Program-made: the position numbers and the translations under genes
The notes under the pieces: generated by a model
The model's input: only the letters and a program-made list of their open reading frames with translations
Told to the model about the DNA's origin: nothing
Database searches by the model: none
Part shown: positions 44,212-53,542 of the stretch, piece by piece
Numbering within the stretch: the stretch's first letter is position 1
Layout: each line of letters starts with the position of its first letter
Assembly (NCBI RefSeq): GCF_000016385.1
Contig: NC_009376.1
Coordinates: 1,922,001-1,986,000 of the forward strand
Reading direction: 5' to 3'
From: Pyrobaculum arsenaticum DSM 13514
GTDB taxonomy: Archaea > Thermoproteota > Thermoprotei > Thermoproteales > Thermoproteaceae
DNA length: 64,000 nt

Positions 44212-44916
44212 CTATGAATTTTGCAATAGGCTTTTCGTAAGTTCTAGCAACTTTTTATAGCGCTCCACTAGCCCTGTTGCGTCTCTTGTCTTGCGGAAGT
44301 ACTCCTTGTCTAAATGCTCGCCGTTACACAGAAGCCTAAAGGTGTCGCCGGAGATCTCGTCGACAAGGACAAGCCGGCCTCCGACCTTGCCGAATTCTAA
44401 CTTCACGTCTACGAAGTCGCAATCTGCCCTTGCGTAGAGATCCCTAAGCGCCATGGCTGCGGCGAGGGCGGCGCGTTCTATCTCAGCCACCTCGGCGTCG
44501 GAGGCGATGCCTGCCTCTGCAACCTCCTGCGGGTAGATCAACGGGTCGTGGAGGGCGTCGTCTTTGTAGTGGAACTCCACAAGGGGCCTAATAAGAGGCT
44601 GGAGAGGCCTAAGCCTGGGCATCCTCTTCAAGATGCTGCCGTATGCCTTGAATCTGACAATTACCTCGACGGGGAGGACCTCAGCCGGTTTCACCACCAG
44701 GGCGTTTGGGGGCTTGAAGTCGACTAGGTGCGTCTGCACGGCTGGAGAGACGTAGCGGAACAGCAGATAGCTCGTCTCAGCGGCAAGTGCTCCCTTTCCC
44801 GGCGCCGTGGCTCTCACAGCTCCGTCCCCCGCCGTCACCTCGTCTTTAAACTCCATTAAGTAGAGACCGCTTGATTTATACATCCTCTTCGCCTTCCCCT
44901 CATACACCAGCTCCAC
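44212..44916 (-). CDS. purC: SAICAR synthetase
   Basis: 234 aa. Joins CAIR and aspartate. YEGKAKRMY at the N-terminus, VEVIVRFKAYGSILKRM, DFVDVKLEFG and LVDEISGDTFRL match PurC. GTG start after a TATA box (ATTTAAAA, about 44939-44946). The 13-base string ATTTAAAATGGGG is shared with the purD promoter. Monocistronic: the 294-nt gap before purN shows no accepted gene. Confidence 0.94.
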   Translation of the reverse strand: MELVYEGKAKRMYKSSGLYLMEFKDEVTAGDGAVRATAPGKGALAAETSYLLFRYVSPAVQTHLVDFKPPNALVVKPAEVLPVEVIVRFKAYGSILKRMPRLRPLQPLIRPLVEFHYKDDALHDPLIYPQEVAEAGIASDAEVAEIERAALAAAMALRDLYARADCDFVDVKLEFGKVGGRLVLVDEISGDTFRLLCNGEHLDKEYFRKTRDATGLVERYKKLLELTKSLLQNS

Positions 44917-45535
44917 GTATGAAGATGGGCCCCCATTTTAAATGTTAACTTAAATGCAATCCATCTCTAAGAGGCCTATTCGATATCTCTGTTTAACCAT
45001 CTAAATAAAAAGAAAGGCCATATAGCCGGCACTCAGCCAGCCAAGCTGTGCGATCTGGCAAAGAAGCGCCTCAGAGCCGCGGGTGTGCTACCAAGCCGCC
45101 TTGCAATTTCTCGGCATGGGCGATAAGGCGGCTTTTGCGCCACTTCATGTAACCAACGCCGCGGCGTAAATATCGGGGATTTAGGCATATCACAGCCCGT
45201 TCAAGAGCCTTCTGGATTTTGTAAATGATGTAAAACACGGCGTCTATGAGCCTGTCTTGTAGATGTGGCGTCCATACACCTCTGCCTTTATCCTTGCCTT
45301 TTATCTGTCCTTTGGCTACTCTGTTATGCCCATGCGCTGTTTCTAAACATCAGGTCAACACTCTCAGTGCTCAATAAATTAGCACAGCACCGAGATGCTG
45401 TGCCGGCCGTGACGGCGATATCCGAAATATGGCCCACGTCTGTGGCTCTCACCTGTTGAGGTTGACTAGATATCGAAGATGAACACACCGATATTTACGC
45501 AGATAAAATATTAATAGTAATTGGATTAGTTTGTT
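44917..45535. other. 620-nt intergenic region with a hairpin and a possible gene relic
   Basis: The minus strand is open without a usable start over 45071-45349 and reads protein-like (DRLIDAVFYIIYKIQKALER), perhaps a relic of a lost gene. A perfect 8-bp hairpin, GCACAGCA, 6-nt loop, TGCTGTGC, lies at 45382-45403. AATATTAAT (45506-45514) is the promoter of the MFS gene. No tRNA or known RNA. Confidence 0.4.
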
Positions 45536-46795
45536 ATGCCTGAGAGTTGGAAGAGGATCCACTGGGGCCTCTTTGCCATTGTGAGCGCCAGCTTTTTCCT
45601 CGACGGAGTTTTGTTCACGTTGGTGCCCGCCACTATATACTTAATCGAGGGGCTAGTCTCGGAGGCCCCCTTGATCTTTGCCGTAAACTCTCTCTTCTTC
45701 ATGCTGGGGGCCTTGGTACTGGGGTGGGTGGGGGACGTCTTGGGACGGAGGCTAGGTCTGATAACATCCCTCTTAATATACACAGCCGGCGCCGTAGCTT
45801 TCGCCGCCGCGTTTTGGGCCGGGGCGTTGACCCTCCCCGTTGCGTTAGCCACCACCTCGGTGATAAACTTCGGCGTTGGCGGCGAGGTGGGGCCGGCCTA
45901 CTCGGCGCTTGCCGAGCTTACGCCGCCGCGCCGCCGCGGCACGGCGTTAATGCTCGCGGCCAACTTCTGGAACGTCGGCGCCGCTATTCTGGCCGCGGCG
46001 TCGCTCTACTACGCCGAGCTGACGGGGGATCCCAAAACCGCAGTGCTCTACACCTTCTACACAGCCATAGCGCTGGCCCTTCTGGTGCTGGCGGCGAGGC
46101 TCCACGTCCCCGAGTCGCTTCGGTGGCTTGCGGCGCGTGGGAGGCTGGCAGAGGCCGAGGCCCTCGCCAAGAGGTACGGCGTCTCTTTGCCCCAACCTCA
46201 GCCTCAGAAAAGCTCGCTGAGGGGGTACTGGGGCCGCATTGCGCTTTTGGCCATAGCCTTCACGGCCCAACTCATTACCTATAACATCGCCGCGTACTAC
46301 GTGCCTTATGCTCCGGGCTTCGCATACGGGGCCGAGTTCGCCCCAATAAACGTCGCCGTTGCCAACCTCGGCGCGGCGGCCGGCGCCTTCTTGTTATTGC
46401 CCCTTATAGACAAGAGCAGGAAGCTGTCCTTCACCGCGGCCTTCGCAGGCGGGCTTGCCACAGCCATCGCCTTGGCGGCAGTCCACGGCTCGTCGGCGTG
46501 GCTGTACGCGTCTGTGTTGTTCCTCAACTTGGTCTTCTCGGAGTGGGCTTGGGCCTCAATAAGCGTGCTTGAAAGCGAGTTGTTCCCCACCGCCGTGAGG
46601 TCGACCGCGGTTGGCCTAGTCACCGCCGGGGCGTGGCTGGCCAACACCGGGACCGTCTTCCTAGAGGGGGTCGTAGGCGTGCACCTCTTCCTCGCCATGC
46701 TCGTTGCGCTGTGGTCAATGGGCCTAACCAGCGCCTTGTGGTGGCATATAAGAGGCGTGGAAAGCGCCGGGAGAGAGCTGGAGGAACTGGCCTAA
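45536..46795 (+). CDS. major facilitator superfamily transporter, sugar-porter type
   Basis: 419 aa with 12 predicted membrane segments. GWVGDVLGRRLGL after segment 2 is the MFS motif A, and PESLRWLAARGRLAEAE after segment 6 is the sugar-porter (SP) family motif; ELFPTAVRSTAVG is near segment 11. Substrate could be a sugar, aromatic acid or other organic anion. The stop overlaps the convergent signal peptidase gene by 4 bp. Confidence 0.83.
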   Translation: MPESWKRIHWGLFAIVSASFFLDGVLFTLVPATIYLIEGLVSEAPLIFAVNSLFFMLGALVLGWVGDVLGRRLGLITSLLIYTAGAVAFAAAFWAGALTLPVALATTSVINFGVGGEVGPAYSALAELTPPRRRGTALMLAANFWNVGAAILAAASLYYAELTGDPKTAVLYTFYTAIALALLVLAARLHVPESLRWLAARGRLAEAEALAKRYGVSLPQPQPQKSSLRGYWGRIALLAIAFTAQLITYNIAAYYVPYAPGFAYGAEFAPINVAVANLGAAAGAFLLLPLIDKSRKLSFTAAFAGGLATAIALAAVHGSSAWLYASVLFLNLVFSEWAWASISVLESELFPTAVRSTAVGLVTAGAWLANTGTVFLEGVVGVHLFLAMLVALWSMGLTSALWWHIRGVESAGRELEELA

Positions 46796-47385
46796 TACTC
46801 CTCACGCCAGAAGGTCGCCTTTCTTTTAACCGCCTTCGCGCGGGGCTTGCCGCCTCTCCTCTTGAGCTCCCTTTCGCCGGCCTTGAAGTAGTAGTAGAAG
46901 GCGTAGACGGCGGCGCCGAATATGGCCAGTCTTCCCATCCACGCCGCCATGGCCGCGTTGCCAACGCCCTGGGGCCTAACCACGAGGGGGAAGACGCCGA
47001 TGTAGGGCACGGTCAAGGCGACCTTCCCCACAATGTTTTTCGACACTGGCGGCTCGCCGACTGCTTGGTCGGGGAGATTGTTGTTGTCTCCCCACGTCAC
47101 AAGGGCGCAGTTGCCCCCCGTTTGTTGCTTCTCGTAGACTCTGTGAATTATCCAGCTACCGTACCAGCTGGGGTTCTTCGCCACGTAGACCACCACGTCG
47201 CCGGGGGAAACTGATGCACAAGACGCGCCAGAGAGGAGCACGAAGTCTCCCACTCTCATCGTAGGCTCCATGCTGTACGATGAGACTACTGCGATCGGCC
47301 ACGCCACCCCCGACGCGGCGGAGTAGGCGACGAGCGCAATGACAATCGCCACGAACCAAAGCAGGTCTTTGACCCAGCCCTTCAC
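46792..47385 (-). CDS. signal peptidase I (Sec11/SipW type)
   Basis: 197 aa. One N-terminal membrane segment (about 8-28), then the nucleophile Ser in SSYSMEPTM, His in WIIHRVYE in place of the bacterial Lys, and the acidic site in TWGDNNN, all as in archaeal and ER signal peptidases. A second membrane segment is near residue 150. Cleaves signal peptides such as those of the two large secreted proteins here. GTG start with TATA (TTTATAAA) 20-26 nt upstream. Confidence 0.88.
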   Translation of the reverse strand: MKGWVKDLLWFVAIVIALVAYSAASGVAWPIAVVSSYSMEPTMRVGDFVLLSGASCASVSPGDVVVYVAKNPSWYGSWIIHRVYEKQQTGGNCALVTWGDNNNLPDQAVGEPPVSKNIVGKVALTVPYIGVFPLVVRPQGVGNAAMAAWMGRLAIFGAAVYAFYYYFKAGERELKRRGGKPRAKAVKRKATFWREEY

Positions 47386-47413
47386 TCCTTCGGCAATTAT
47401 CCTCCTTTATAAA

Positions 47414-47752
47414 TCATACGTCGTAATACTCCTCATCGCCCTTCCTCATGCGCCTCAGCAACCCCCTCTGCACGAGGTACTCCACGGCCTCTGCCACCTC
47501 TTCGTAGCTACCCACCGCCTCCACTGCTATTTCTTTAAGGGTGACGGGGCCTCGGGCCTTTACAATATCCAGCACACGCCTTGCCAACGGCGGAGGTCGG
47601 GCTGTCAAGTATTCGTAAAACCACAGAGCCCCCACGACGAGGAGGGCGACGACGCCGATTCTAAGCACTATGGGGGCGAGGCGCGGGGCGAGGATGGAGA
47701 GAGAGGCGGAGAAGACCGCCACCGCCAGCGCCGCCGCTAGGTACTTGTTCAT
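47414..47752 (-). CDS. membrane-anchored winged-helix-like protein
   Basis: 112 aa. Two hydrophobic segments (about 5-25 and 28-48) and a C-terminal winged-helix-like domain (PVTLKEIAVEAVGSYEEVAE, LVQRGLLRRM). The ATG overlaps the SPFH gene stop as ATGA, so the two proteins are made together and may act together at the membrane. Possibly a membrane-bound sensor or adaptor (inference). Confidence 0.6.
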   Translation of the reverse strand: MNKYLAAALAVAVFSASLSILAPRLAPIVLRIGVVALLVVGALWFYEYLTARPPPLARRVLDIVKARGPVTLKEIAVEAVGSYEEVAEAVEYLVQRGLLRRMRKGDEEYYDV

Positions 47753-48750
47753 CGGGCCAGCGGAATTACCGGCACCACCTGCCCCCCTCCCGAGACGGCC
47801 ACAATCTGGACGTTGCCCGTCTGCGCCACCTCCCTCAGCCCGGCTAGGTATATGTACAGCTCGGCCAGCCTAGCCGCCTCTGTGGCGTTGGCGCCGGCGG
47901 CTCTTATAATCATCTCAATGGCGGTCCTAGTAGCGTTGGCCACCAACATGACTTGCATGGCCTGGGCCCTCGCCCTCGTTATCGTGGCGTTAGCCTCAGC
48001 CATGGCGGCGAGGACCGTCCTGGTGAAGTTGGCGCGGGCGAGCTCCTCAACCCTCTGCCTCTCGAACTGGGCGCGGATGGCGTCTTGCTGAGCCGCCACT
48101 TTGCGGTTTATGGCGTCTGTAATCTGTTGCGGGAGGACGAAGTTCTGGACATTGACATCGAGGATTGCCACAAGCCCCGCCACAGCGGGGTCGTTCTCCA
48201 CGGCGGTTTTGTACGTCTCTTCGATCTGCTTTGCAATTACGTCGCGGCTCGCTATTAATTCGTCCAGAGTGACCTTCGAAATTATGTCGCGTATAAGTTG
48301 CCTGGCCTTCGGAACCAACACCTTGTCGTCGTAGTCCACTTGGGGAAACCTCTTTATAAGCTCATCGAAACGCTCCGGCACTATTCTGTAGCGCACCACC
48401 ATCTCCACCGTGACAACGACCCCATCCTTAGTCAACACCTCCGGCGCCGAGAAGACCCACTTCCCCGTGGCCTTCTCCTTTTGGGCGAACTCTAAAATCT
48501 CTATGGCGTAGGTGTCCTCAATTAGGTAAGCCCAGGGCGCTTTCACCCCCAGCGCAGGTCCGAGAACAGGCTTGCTGATGGTGCCAGAAACTGGGTCCAC
48601 CACGACGGCAACAACGCCGGCAGGTAGGCTGTATACAGAAAGCGCGGCGACCACCGCGGCTATGACTAGCGCTAGGAATAAGGCCACGAACAGCGTAGCG
48701 GCCCTCCGAGGCACTCGACTAGCCCGTACCTGGACCGGTATATACGACAT
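47749..48750 (-). CDS. SPFH/band 7 (stomatin/prohibitin-like) membrane protein
   Basis: 333 aa. One membrane segment (about 20-45), the SPFH domain (TKDGVVVTVEMVVRYRIV), then a long Ala/Glu/Arg-rich helix (ARANFTRTVLAAMAEANATI) as in flotillin/prohibitin coiled coils. In most archaeal stomatins the neighbour is a NfeD protease; here it is a small membrane winged-helix protein. ATG about 22 nt after GCTTAAAAA. Confidence 0.8.
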   Translation of the reverse strand: MSYIPVQVRASRVPRRAATLFVALFLALVIAAVVAALSVYSLPAGVVAVVVDPVSGTISKPVLGPALGVKAPWAYLIEDTYAIEILEFAQKEKATGKWVFSAPEVLTKDGVVVTVEMVVRYRIVPERFDELIKRFPQVDYDDKVLVPKARQLIRDIISKVTLDELIASRDVIAKQIEETYKTAVENDPAVAGLVAILDVNVQNFVLPQQITDAINRKVAAQQDAIRAQFERQRVEELARANFTRTVLAAMAEANATITRARAQAMQVMLVANATRTAIEMIIRAAGANATEAARLAELYIYLAGLREVAQTGNVQIVAVSGGGQVVPVIPLAR

Positions 48751-48772
48751 GTCAACACAGGTGTAGCAATTT

Positions 48773-49387
48773 TTAAGCTCTCCTGCTTACGAAGGCTAGG
48801 AAGACCTCCACCTTGTGCAACCTCTTCCTGTGGTGTCTGTACATAGGCTTGATGTTTATAACCGCCTTCTCCAAGACCTTCAGCTCAAAGCCCAGCTCAG
48901 CAACCCTACCAACAACGTACTCTAGAGTAGGGAGCTTGTGTATGGTGTAGACCACATCGGCTAGCCTAAGCGCCGCCATTAAAAACGCAATGTCGGTCCC
49001 CCTCGGGGTCCATATGCCAAACGGCGGGTTTTGAAACGCGGCGCGGAACCGGCGCCTCAGCTCTATTTTTGTGGCGTCGGCGTTGAGGAAGTCCACCGCA
49101 GATGCGCCCACCTCCTCGGCGGTTCTTCTGGCAATCTTCAATGCCTCCACATCCACGTCGATGCAGAGCACATGCCTCGCCCCCATCGCCGCGGCGGCGA
49201 GAGCAAAGCGCCCCGTCCCGCAACCGAGATCCACGACATCTACCAGTAAGCCCCGCATATGGGCATCCCAAACCGCCGTTGCGACTAGCCCCGCGTCGGT
49301 GGGGTACTGCTCAAGCCTCTGCTTAGGCCTCTCGAAGACGGGGAGCTCCTCCACGAAGAGCTCAAGCTCTTTTTTGTTTCTGAACAT
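48773..49387 (-). CDS. METTL5-like RNA N6-adenine methyltransferase
   Basis: 204 aa. LEQYPTDAGLVATAV, VVDLGCGTGRFALAA (SAM site) and AAFQNPPFGIW (NPPF catalytic motif) match the archaeal orthologues of METTL5, the enzyme that makes m6A in small-subunit rRNA. Divergent from the acyl-CoA synthetase gene. Confidence 0.82.
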   Translation of the reverse strand: MFRNKKELELFVEELPVFERPKQRLEQYPTDAGLVATAVWDAHMRGLLVDVVDLGCGTGRFALAAAAMGARHVLCIDVDVEALKIARRTAEEVGASAVDFLNADATKIELRRRFRAAFQNPPFGIWTPRGTDIAFLMAALRLADVVYTIHKLPTLEYVVGRVAELGFELKVLEKAVINIKPMYRHHRKRLHKVEVFLAFVSRRA

Positions 49388-49514
49388 CTATGTTATACGG
49401 CAATACCAGTATTTCAAAAAGCTGTCTGCGGCTGGGACCCACATTTCAAGATTCTTTGACAAACTTAAAATCTTGAAAAGAGTAAAACTTAAAAATATAA
49501 AAAATCAACCTATA

Positions 49515-51155
49515 ATGGAGAGGTACAATCTCACATTAAATAAGATTTGGCAGTATGTAAAAGAGATAAACGGCGATGTAGAAGTTGCGCATCTCCCCCC
49601 GCACGGCAATAACATAAGATCGACATATGCCAGGGAATACGAGAGGACTCTCCGGCTGGCCGACGGGCTTAGGCGCTTAGGCATCGGGCCTGGGGACAAG
49701 GTAGCCACTATGGACTGGAATACAATATGGCACTTCGACCTCTACTGGGCGGTCCCCGCGATGGGCGCCATACTACACCCCCTAAACGTCCGTCTCGCTC
49801 CGGAGGACTTGGTGTACATAATCAACCACGCCGGCGACAAGGCCTTGGTATACCACAGGGACTTCGCCCCCCTCGTGGAGAAGATTAGGCCGTACCTCAA
49901 GACCGTCCAGATATACATACAGATATCAGACGGGGCCGGCGCGGTGGGCAAAGACCCGGAAATAGAAGATGTGATGAAAAGCGGAGAGCCAAGGCCCTTC
50001 CCCGATCTCAGCGAGGACACCATCGCGACAATTGGATACACCAGCGGGACTACCGGCAAGCCGAAGGGCGCCTACTTCACCCACAGGGCGCTAACGCTAC
50101 ACACCCTGTCCAGCGCCTTGATGTTTTCAGTGGCTCGGGGTTTCGCGAGGCCTGAGTGCGCTGAGGAGGTGTGTACCTTCCTACAGCTGGTCCCCATGTT
50201 CCACGTCCACGGCTGGGGCACGCCTTGGACCTTCGCCCTTATGGGGTGGAGGCAAGTGTACCCCGGCCGGTTTGACCCCAACCACGTGGTTAAGCTAATA
50301 GCGGAAGAGAGGGTGAAGAGCTTGGCAGGCGTGCCGACAATGCTCTATATGTTGCTCACGGCGCCCGAGTTTCCCAAGTACGTAAACAGGATTAGAGAGG
50401 TGAAGCCAATATTTGTCGTAGGCGGCGCAGCCCTCCCGAAGGAGCTGGCAAAAAGAGCGGCCGAGGCCGGGTTCATCCCAAGAGTTGGCTACGGACTCAC
50501 GGAGACAGCGCCGGTCCTGACGCTTGGGTATTTCAGACCCACGGAGAAGTTGCCTCAAGACGTCGAGGAGTACTACAGCGTCCTAACAGCGACGGGTCTG
50601 CCCATACCCCTTGTGGATCTCGCCGTGGTTGACGAGAATCTCAACCCCGTCCCCCGCGACGGAAGGACTATGGGTGAAATAGTTGTAAAGGCGCCTTGGG
50701 TAACGCCTGAATACTTGGGAGACCCCGAGAAGACCAAGGAGTCTTTCCGAGGGGGCTGGTTCAGAACTGGCGACGTCGCTGTGTGGTATCCAGACGGCCG
50801 CATCAGGATAGTGGACAGGGCCAAAGACGTTATCAAATCCGGGGGCGAGTGGATCTCCTCCCTGCAACTAGAGGACTTAATCGCCACGCACCCCGCCGTC
50901 GCGCAAGTCGCAGTTATCGGAGTCCCGCACGAGAAATGGGGCGAGCGCCCAGTCGCCGTGGTGGTGCTCAAGCCGGGCGCCGCGGCCACGGAGCAAGACA
51001 TAATCAACCACTTGCAGAAATTCGTCGACGCGGGGAAGATCCCCAAGTGGTGGCTACCCGACAAGGTGATATTCGTCAACCAGCTACCGCTCACCGGCAC
51101 AGGGAAGATAGACAAGAAAGTACTCAAGGAGCAGTTCAGGAACACGCTGAAATAG
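49515..51155 (+). CDS. acyl-CoA synthetase (AMP-forming)
   Basis: 546 aa. GYTSGTTGKPKGAYFTHR is the P-loop-like adenylation motif; GYGLTETAPV, WFRTGDVAVWYPDG, RAKDVIKSGGEWIS and TGTGKIDKKVLKE follow in order, as in medium/long-chain fatty acyl-CoA ligases. The frame is open back to 49071 but that part is antisense to the methyltransferase; the ATG at 49515 is about 20 nt after AAAAATATAAAA. Confidence 0.92.
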   Translation: MERYNLTLNKIWQYVKEINGDVEVAHLPPHGNNIRSTYAREYERTLRLADGLRRLGIGPGDKVATMDWNTIWHFDLYWAVPAMGAILHPLNVRLAPEDLVYIINHAGDKALVYHRDFAPLVEKIRPYLKTVQIYIQISDGAGAVGKDPEIEDVMKSGEPRPFPDLSEDTIATIGYTSGTTGKPKGAYFTHRALTLHTLSSALMFSVARGFARPECAEEVCTFLQLVPMFHVHGWGTPWTFALMGWRQVYPGRFDPNHVVKLIAEERVKSLAGVPTMLYMLLTAPEFPKYVNRIREVKPIFVVGGAALPKELAKRAAEAGFIPRVGYGLTETAPVLTLGYFRPTEKLPQDVEEYYSVLTATGLPIPLVDLAVVDENLNPVPRDGRTMGEIVVKAPWVTPEYLGDPEKTKESFRGGWFRTGDVAVWYPDGRIRIVDRAKDVIKSGGEWISSLQLEDLIATHPAVAQVAVIGVPHEKWGERPVAVVVLKPGAAATEQDIINHLQKFVDAGKIPKWWLPDKVIFVNQLPLTGTGKIDKKVLKEQFRNTLK

Positions 51156-51229
51156 GCCTTAAACCGTACAAAGCCTCTATTTTTCGGCAAACGCCGTCCT
51201 TCCCATTTCAGACATACGGCGCCTTTGTG

Positions 51230-51922
51230 TCAGGGCAAAATCAGTATCCATATGGCGAATACTACTAGGGCGGCTGTGACGGCGTATTCGGCTAGTTTAG
51301 AGCGGGCGCAGGACACTAGGCGCTGACCTGTGAAGATCCCCAGACCTGCAAGTATGCCGCCGATAATTACCTTGCCCTTCAACGCAACGGCCTCAGTGGC
51401 CTCTAACGTGCGAAGAAGGGGGATAAGGGCCTCCACTTCGCCGAATATGACTCTGACGAAGGCAAATGACAGAGTTGTGCCCAAGATAGAGTCTAGGAAG
51501 CCCGCGAGGAAGTTAACAACGCTCCTCAGCCGCGCCGGGGCCTTTACGGCTAAGATTTCAGGAAAAGCTATCTTAACAGCAGTCGCTAAGGCGCTGGTAG
51601 CTATCAAAAACTTTAGAAGTTCCCAGGAAAGCACTATGTATACGACTACGCCGATCACCACGCCGAGTAGTACTGGGACACTCTGTAGACGGTCAAAATG
51701 AATCACCGCCCCTTGGCCGCCGAATTTTTGGTATACCAAATTCAGCAAACCTGAAAGACCTGTTGAGATCGTAAAGCTCAACACGACTACTTGCGGTTGT
51801 TCCCCCACGGCTAACATTAGTGGCATGACGAATATCGACGCATAGGCGGGCTCCTCCACCGCCGTAGACAGAACGCCGGCAAAGATACCCGCATAAAACC
51901 ATACCAGCAACTCGGCGTTCAC
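51230..51922 (-). CDS. TauE/SafE-family anion permease
   Basis: 230 aa, seven to eight hydrophobic segments with a repeated half structure (GIFAGVLSTAVEEPAYAS and FLAGFLDSILGTTLSFAFV). TauE/SafE proteins export sulfite, sulfoacetate or other anions. The EEPAY in the first motif, where G-G-G is common, is unusual. GTG start with TATA (CTTTTAAATTA) about 23 nt upstream. Confidence 0.75.
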   Translation of the reverse strand: MNAELLVWFYAGIFAGVLSTAVEEPAYASIFVMPLMLAVGEQPQVVVLSFTISTGLSGLLNLVYQKFGGQGAVIHFDRLQSVPVLLGVVIGVVVYIVLSWELLKFLIATSALATAVKIAFPEILAVKAPARLRSVVNFLAGFLDSILGTTLSFAFVRVIFGEVEALIPLLRTLEATEAVALKGKVIIGGILAGLGIFTGQRLVSCARSKLAEYAVTAALVVFAIWILILP

Positions 51923-52031
51923 AAAGGGCGGAACTAGAGTAATTTAAAAGGCTTACCCAACAAACGACTTTCTATTTCCGAAGTGAGTTGCGCCGGCGTC
52001 CATGAAGCGTCTAGCTCTGTCCGCCGCGTCG

Positions 52032-52463
52032 TCAGCCTTGGTCGCCCTTCTTTAAGCTCTGGAGCAAGTACTTGTGCGCCTTTGCCAAGACTTGCCTCGA
52101 GTTTGGGTATGTGACCTTAGCGAGGGCCTGGGAATAAGGCAACCAGACATACCCGACGTGCTCCCAGCTGAGCTTCACCTCCTTCGAGAAGGCCCTGGCG
52201 AGGAACAAGATGACCTTCTTCCTGACCCTCCTCCCGGCCTTGACGTAGAAGTACTCAATCTCCTCCCTAAACCCCGGAACGAGCTCCGCGTCTAGCCCTG
52301 TCTCCTCCTTTATCTCCCTCAAGGCGGCCTCCTCCGGCGCCTCGCCAAATTCTACGTTTCCCTTTGGAAAGTCCCAGTGGCCAGAGGGGTAGTGCAACAA
52401 GAGATACTCCACGTCGCCGCCGAGGTAAAACACCACAGCCCCAGCTGACACCTCGTCGTACAC
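52032..52463 (-). CDS. Nudix hydrolase, Ap4A-type
   Basis: 143 aa. The Nudix box reads GEAPEEAALREIKEETGL, with GHWDFPKGNVEFG before it as in diadenosine tetraphosphate hydrolases and in small archaeal Nudix enzymes. Likely cleans up Ap4A or damaged nucleotides. GTG start after TTATAAAG (52481-52489). Confidence 0.87.
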   Translation of the reverse strand: MYDEVSAGAVVFYLGGDVEYLLLHYPSGHWDFPKGNVEFGEAPEEAALREIKEETGLDAELVPGFREEIEYFYVKAGRRVRKKVILFLARAFSKEVKLSWEHVGYVWLPYSQALAKVTYPNSRQVLAKAHKYLLQSLKKGDQG

Positions 52464-52721
52464 GAGCCAACCTCCTCGGGGCTTTATAACAATAGCCGCG
52501 ATTAGATTTTAGGCGCGCTCAGCGCCGATCGTGAACTGCGCCGCGCATCAACGCGGGGAAGCCCGGCAGTTGTCGAGTAGCTGTGTACAGGTAGGCGAGT
52601 CCTACGCGTCCAGCGTCAAGCGCTAAATCCGAGGCGGCCTGTGGGGCGGCCATAGAAGAGCGTTTTCTGGAAAACATCGTAAAAGCGATTGAAGAGCGCT
52701 TAGGTCGTTATGAGTGAAGTT

Positions 52722-53267
52722 CTATGTGTCTAAGGCTGGTCTCAGCTGTTCTACAAGGCACCTCTCTGCGAGGCGGCGCCTTTTTCGCCTAGGGCGTCGG
52801 CCAAGGGGACCCATACAATTACGAAGTTGAGTTTGTTTATTACATCTTTAAGGATCTTACCGCCTTCTCCCTGGCCCTAAGGGGGTCCATTTGTCTCTCT
52901 GGGCACATACCTGGTCTAAGCTGTGCATTAAGGATCTGATCACACCCTCTGATCCGCCGATGTGCGCGTTGTAGTGCCCTCTGATTAGCCTTCGGGCGAC
53001 GTCGTTCGCCTCGCCCGCGTAGTGGACTGCGTTGTCGTTGAAAAACACGTAGACTCCTGGACCAGGAACGCTCTTAAAACTCCTGCAAGTATTTACGCCG
53101 CCGGCAAAGCCTTGCGAAGGGCTAAGGGCTTCCGCACAGCGCCTCGTCGCCTCAAAGACGCTTTTAGCCACGGCCCGGGGATCTCAGAGGTATATGGGCT
53201 TGCTGCCTTGTTGGTGAACTTCGCGGATTGCCTTGGCGAGTCTACCGCCGCCTGGTTCTAAAGGCAT
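52722..53267 (-). pseudogene. GIY-YIG-type nuclease gene, broken by a stop and frameshifts
   Basis: Frame from an ATG at 53267 (GGGRLAKAIREVHQQGSKPI) meets an in-frame TGA (53184-53186) and then continues as a GIY-YIG-like domain, GPGVYVFFNDNAVHYAGEA, in which VYV and YAG replace GIY and YIG. After about 52870 the likely protein continues in other frames (LKDVINKLNFVIVWVPLADA, then CLVEQLRPALDT, TAG at 52722-52724). At least one nonsense and two or three frameshift changes. The surviving frame is 52857-53171. The 260 nt before 52722 and 275 nt after 53267 show no accepted gene. Confidence 0.65.
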
Positions 53268-53542
53268 CTGTGTTTAGGCGATTTCGGCTAAGGCTCCCGT
53301 CGAGGTGCATAAGAAACCAGCGCGGATTACCTCCCGCCGAGGTTTATGCAGATCAGCTTAGGCGCCTGAAAAGCAGATACGCTTAACTGGCTGAGCTGCC
53401 ATGGGGACAAGATTCGCAGACCGCCGCGGAGGATCCAGGATCATGTGAGGCGCTTGGCGTAGACAGGTATACATGAGGCTGGAGAGTTCTCGGCGATTGT
53501 GAGTAGGTATATACTTGGCCTTGGGGGCAACTCGCTTGGCGA

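Noticed and set aside
49071..49514. 148-codon N-terminal extension of the acyl-CoA synthetase
   Set aside because: It is antisense to the METTL5-like gene, and the ATG at 49515 has correctly spaced TATA signals and the normal family N-terminus.
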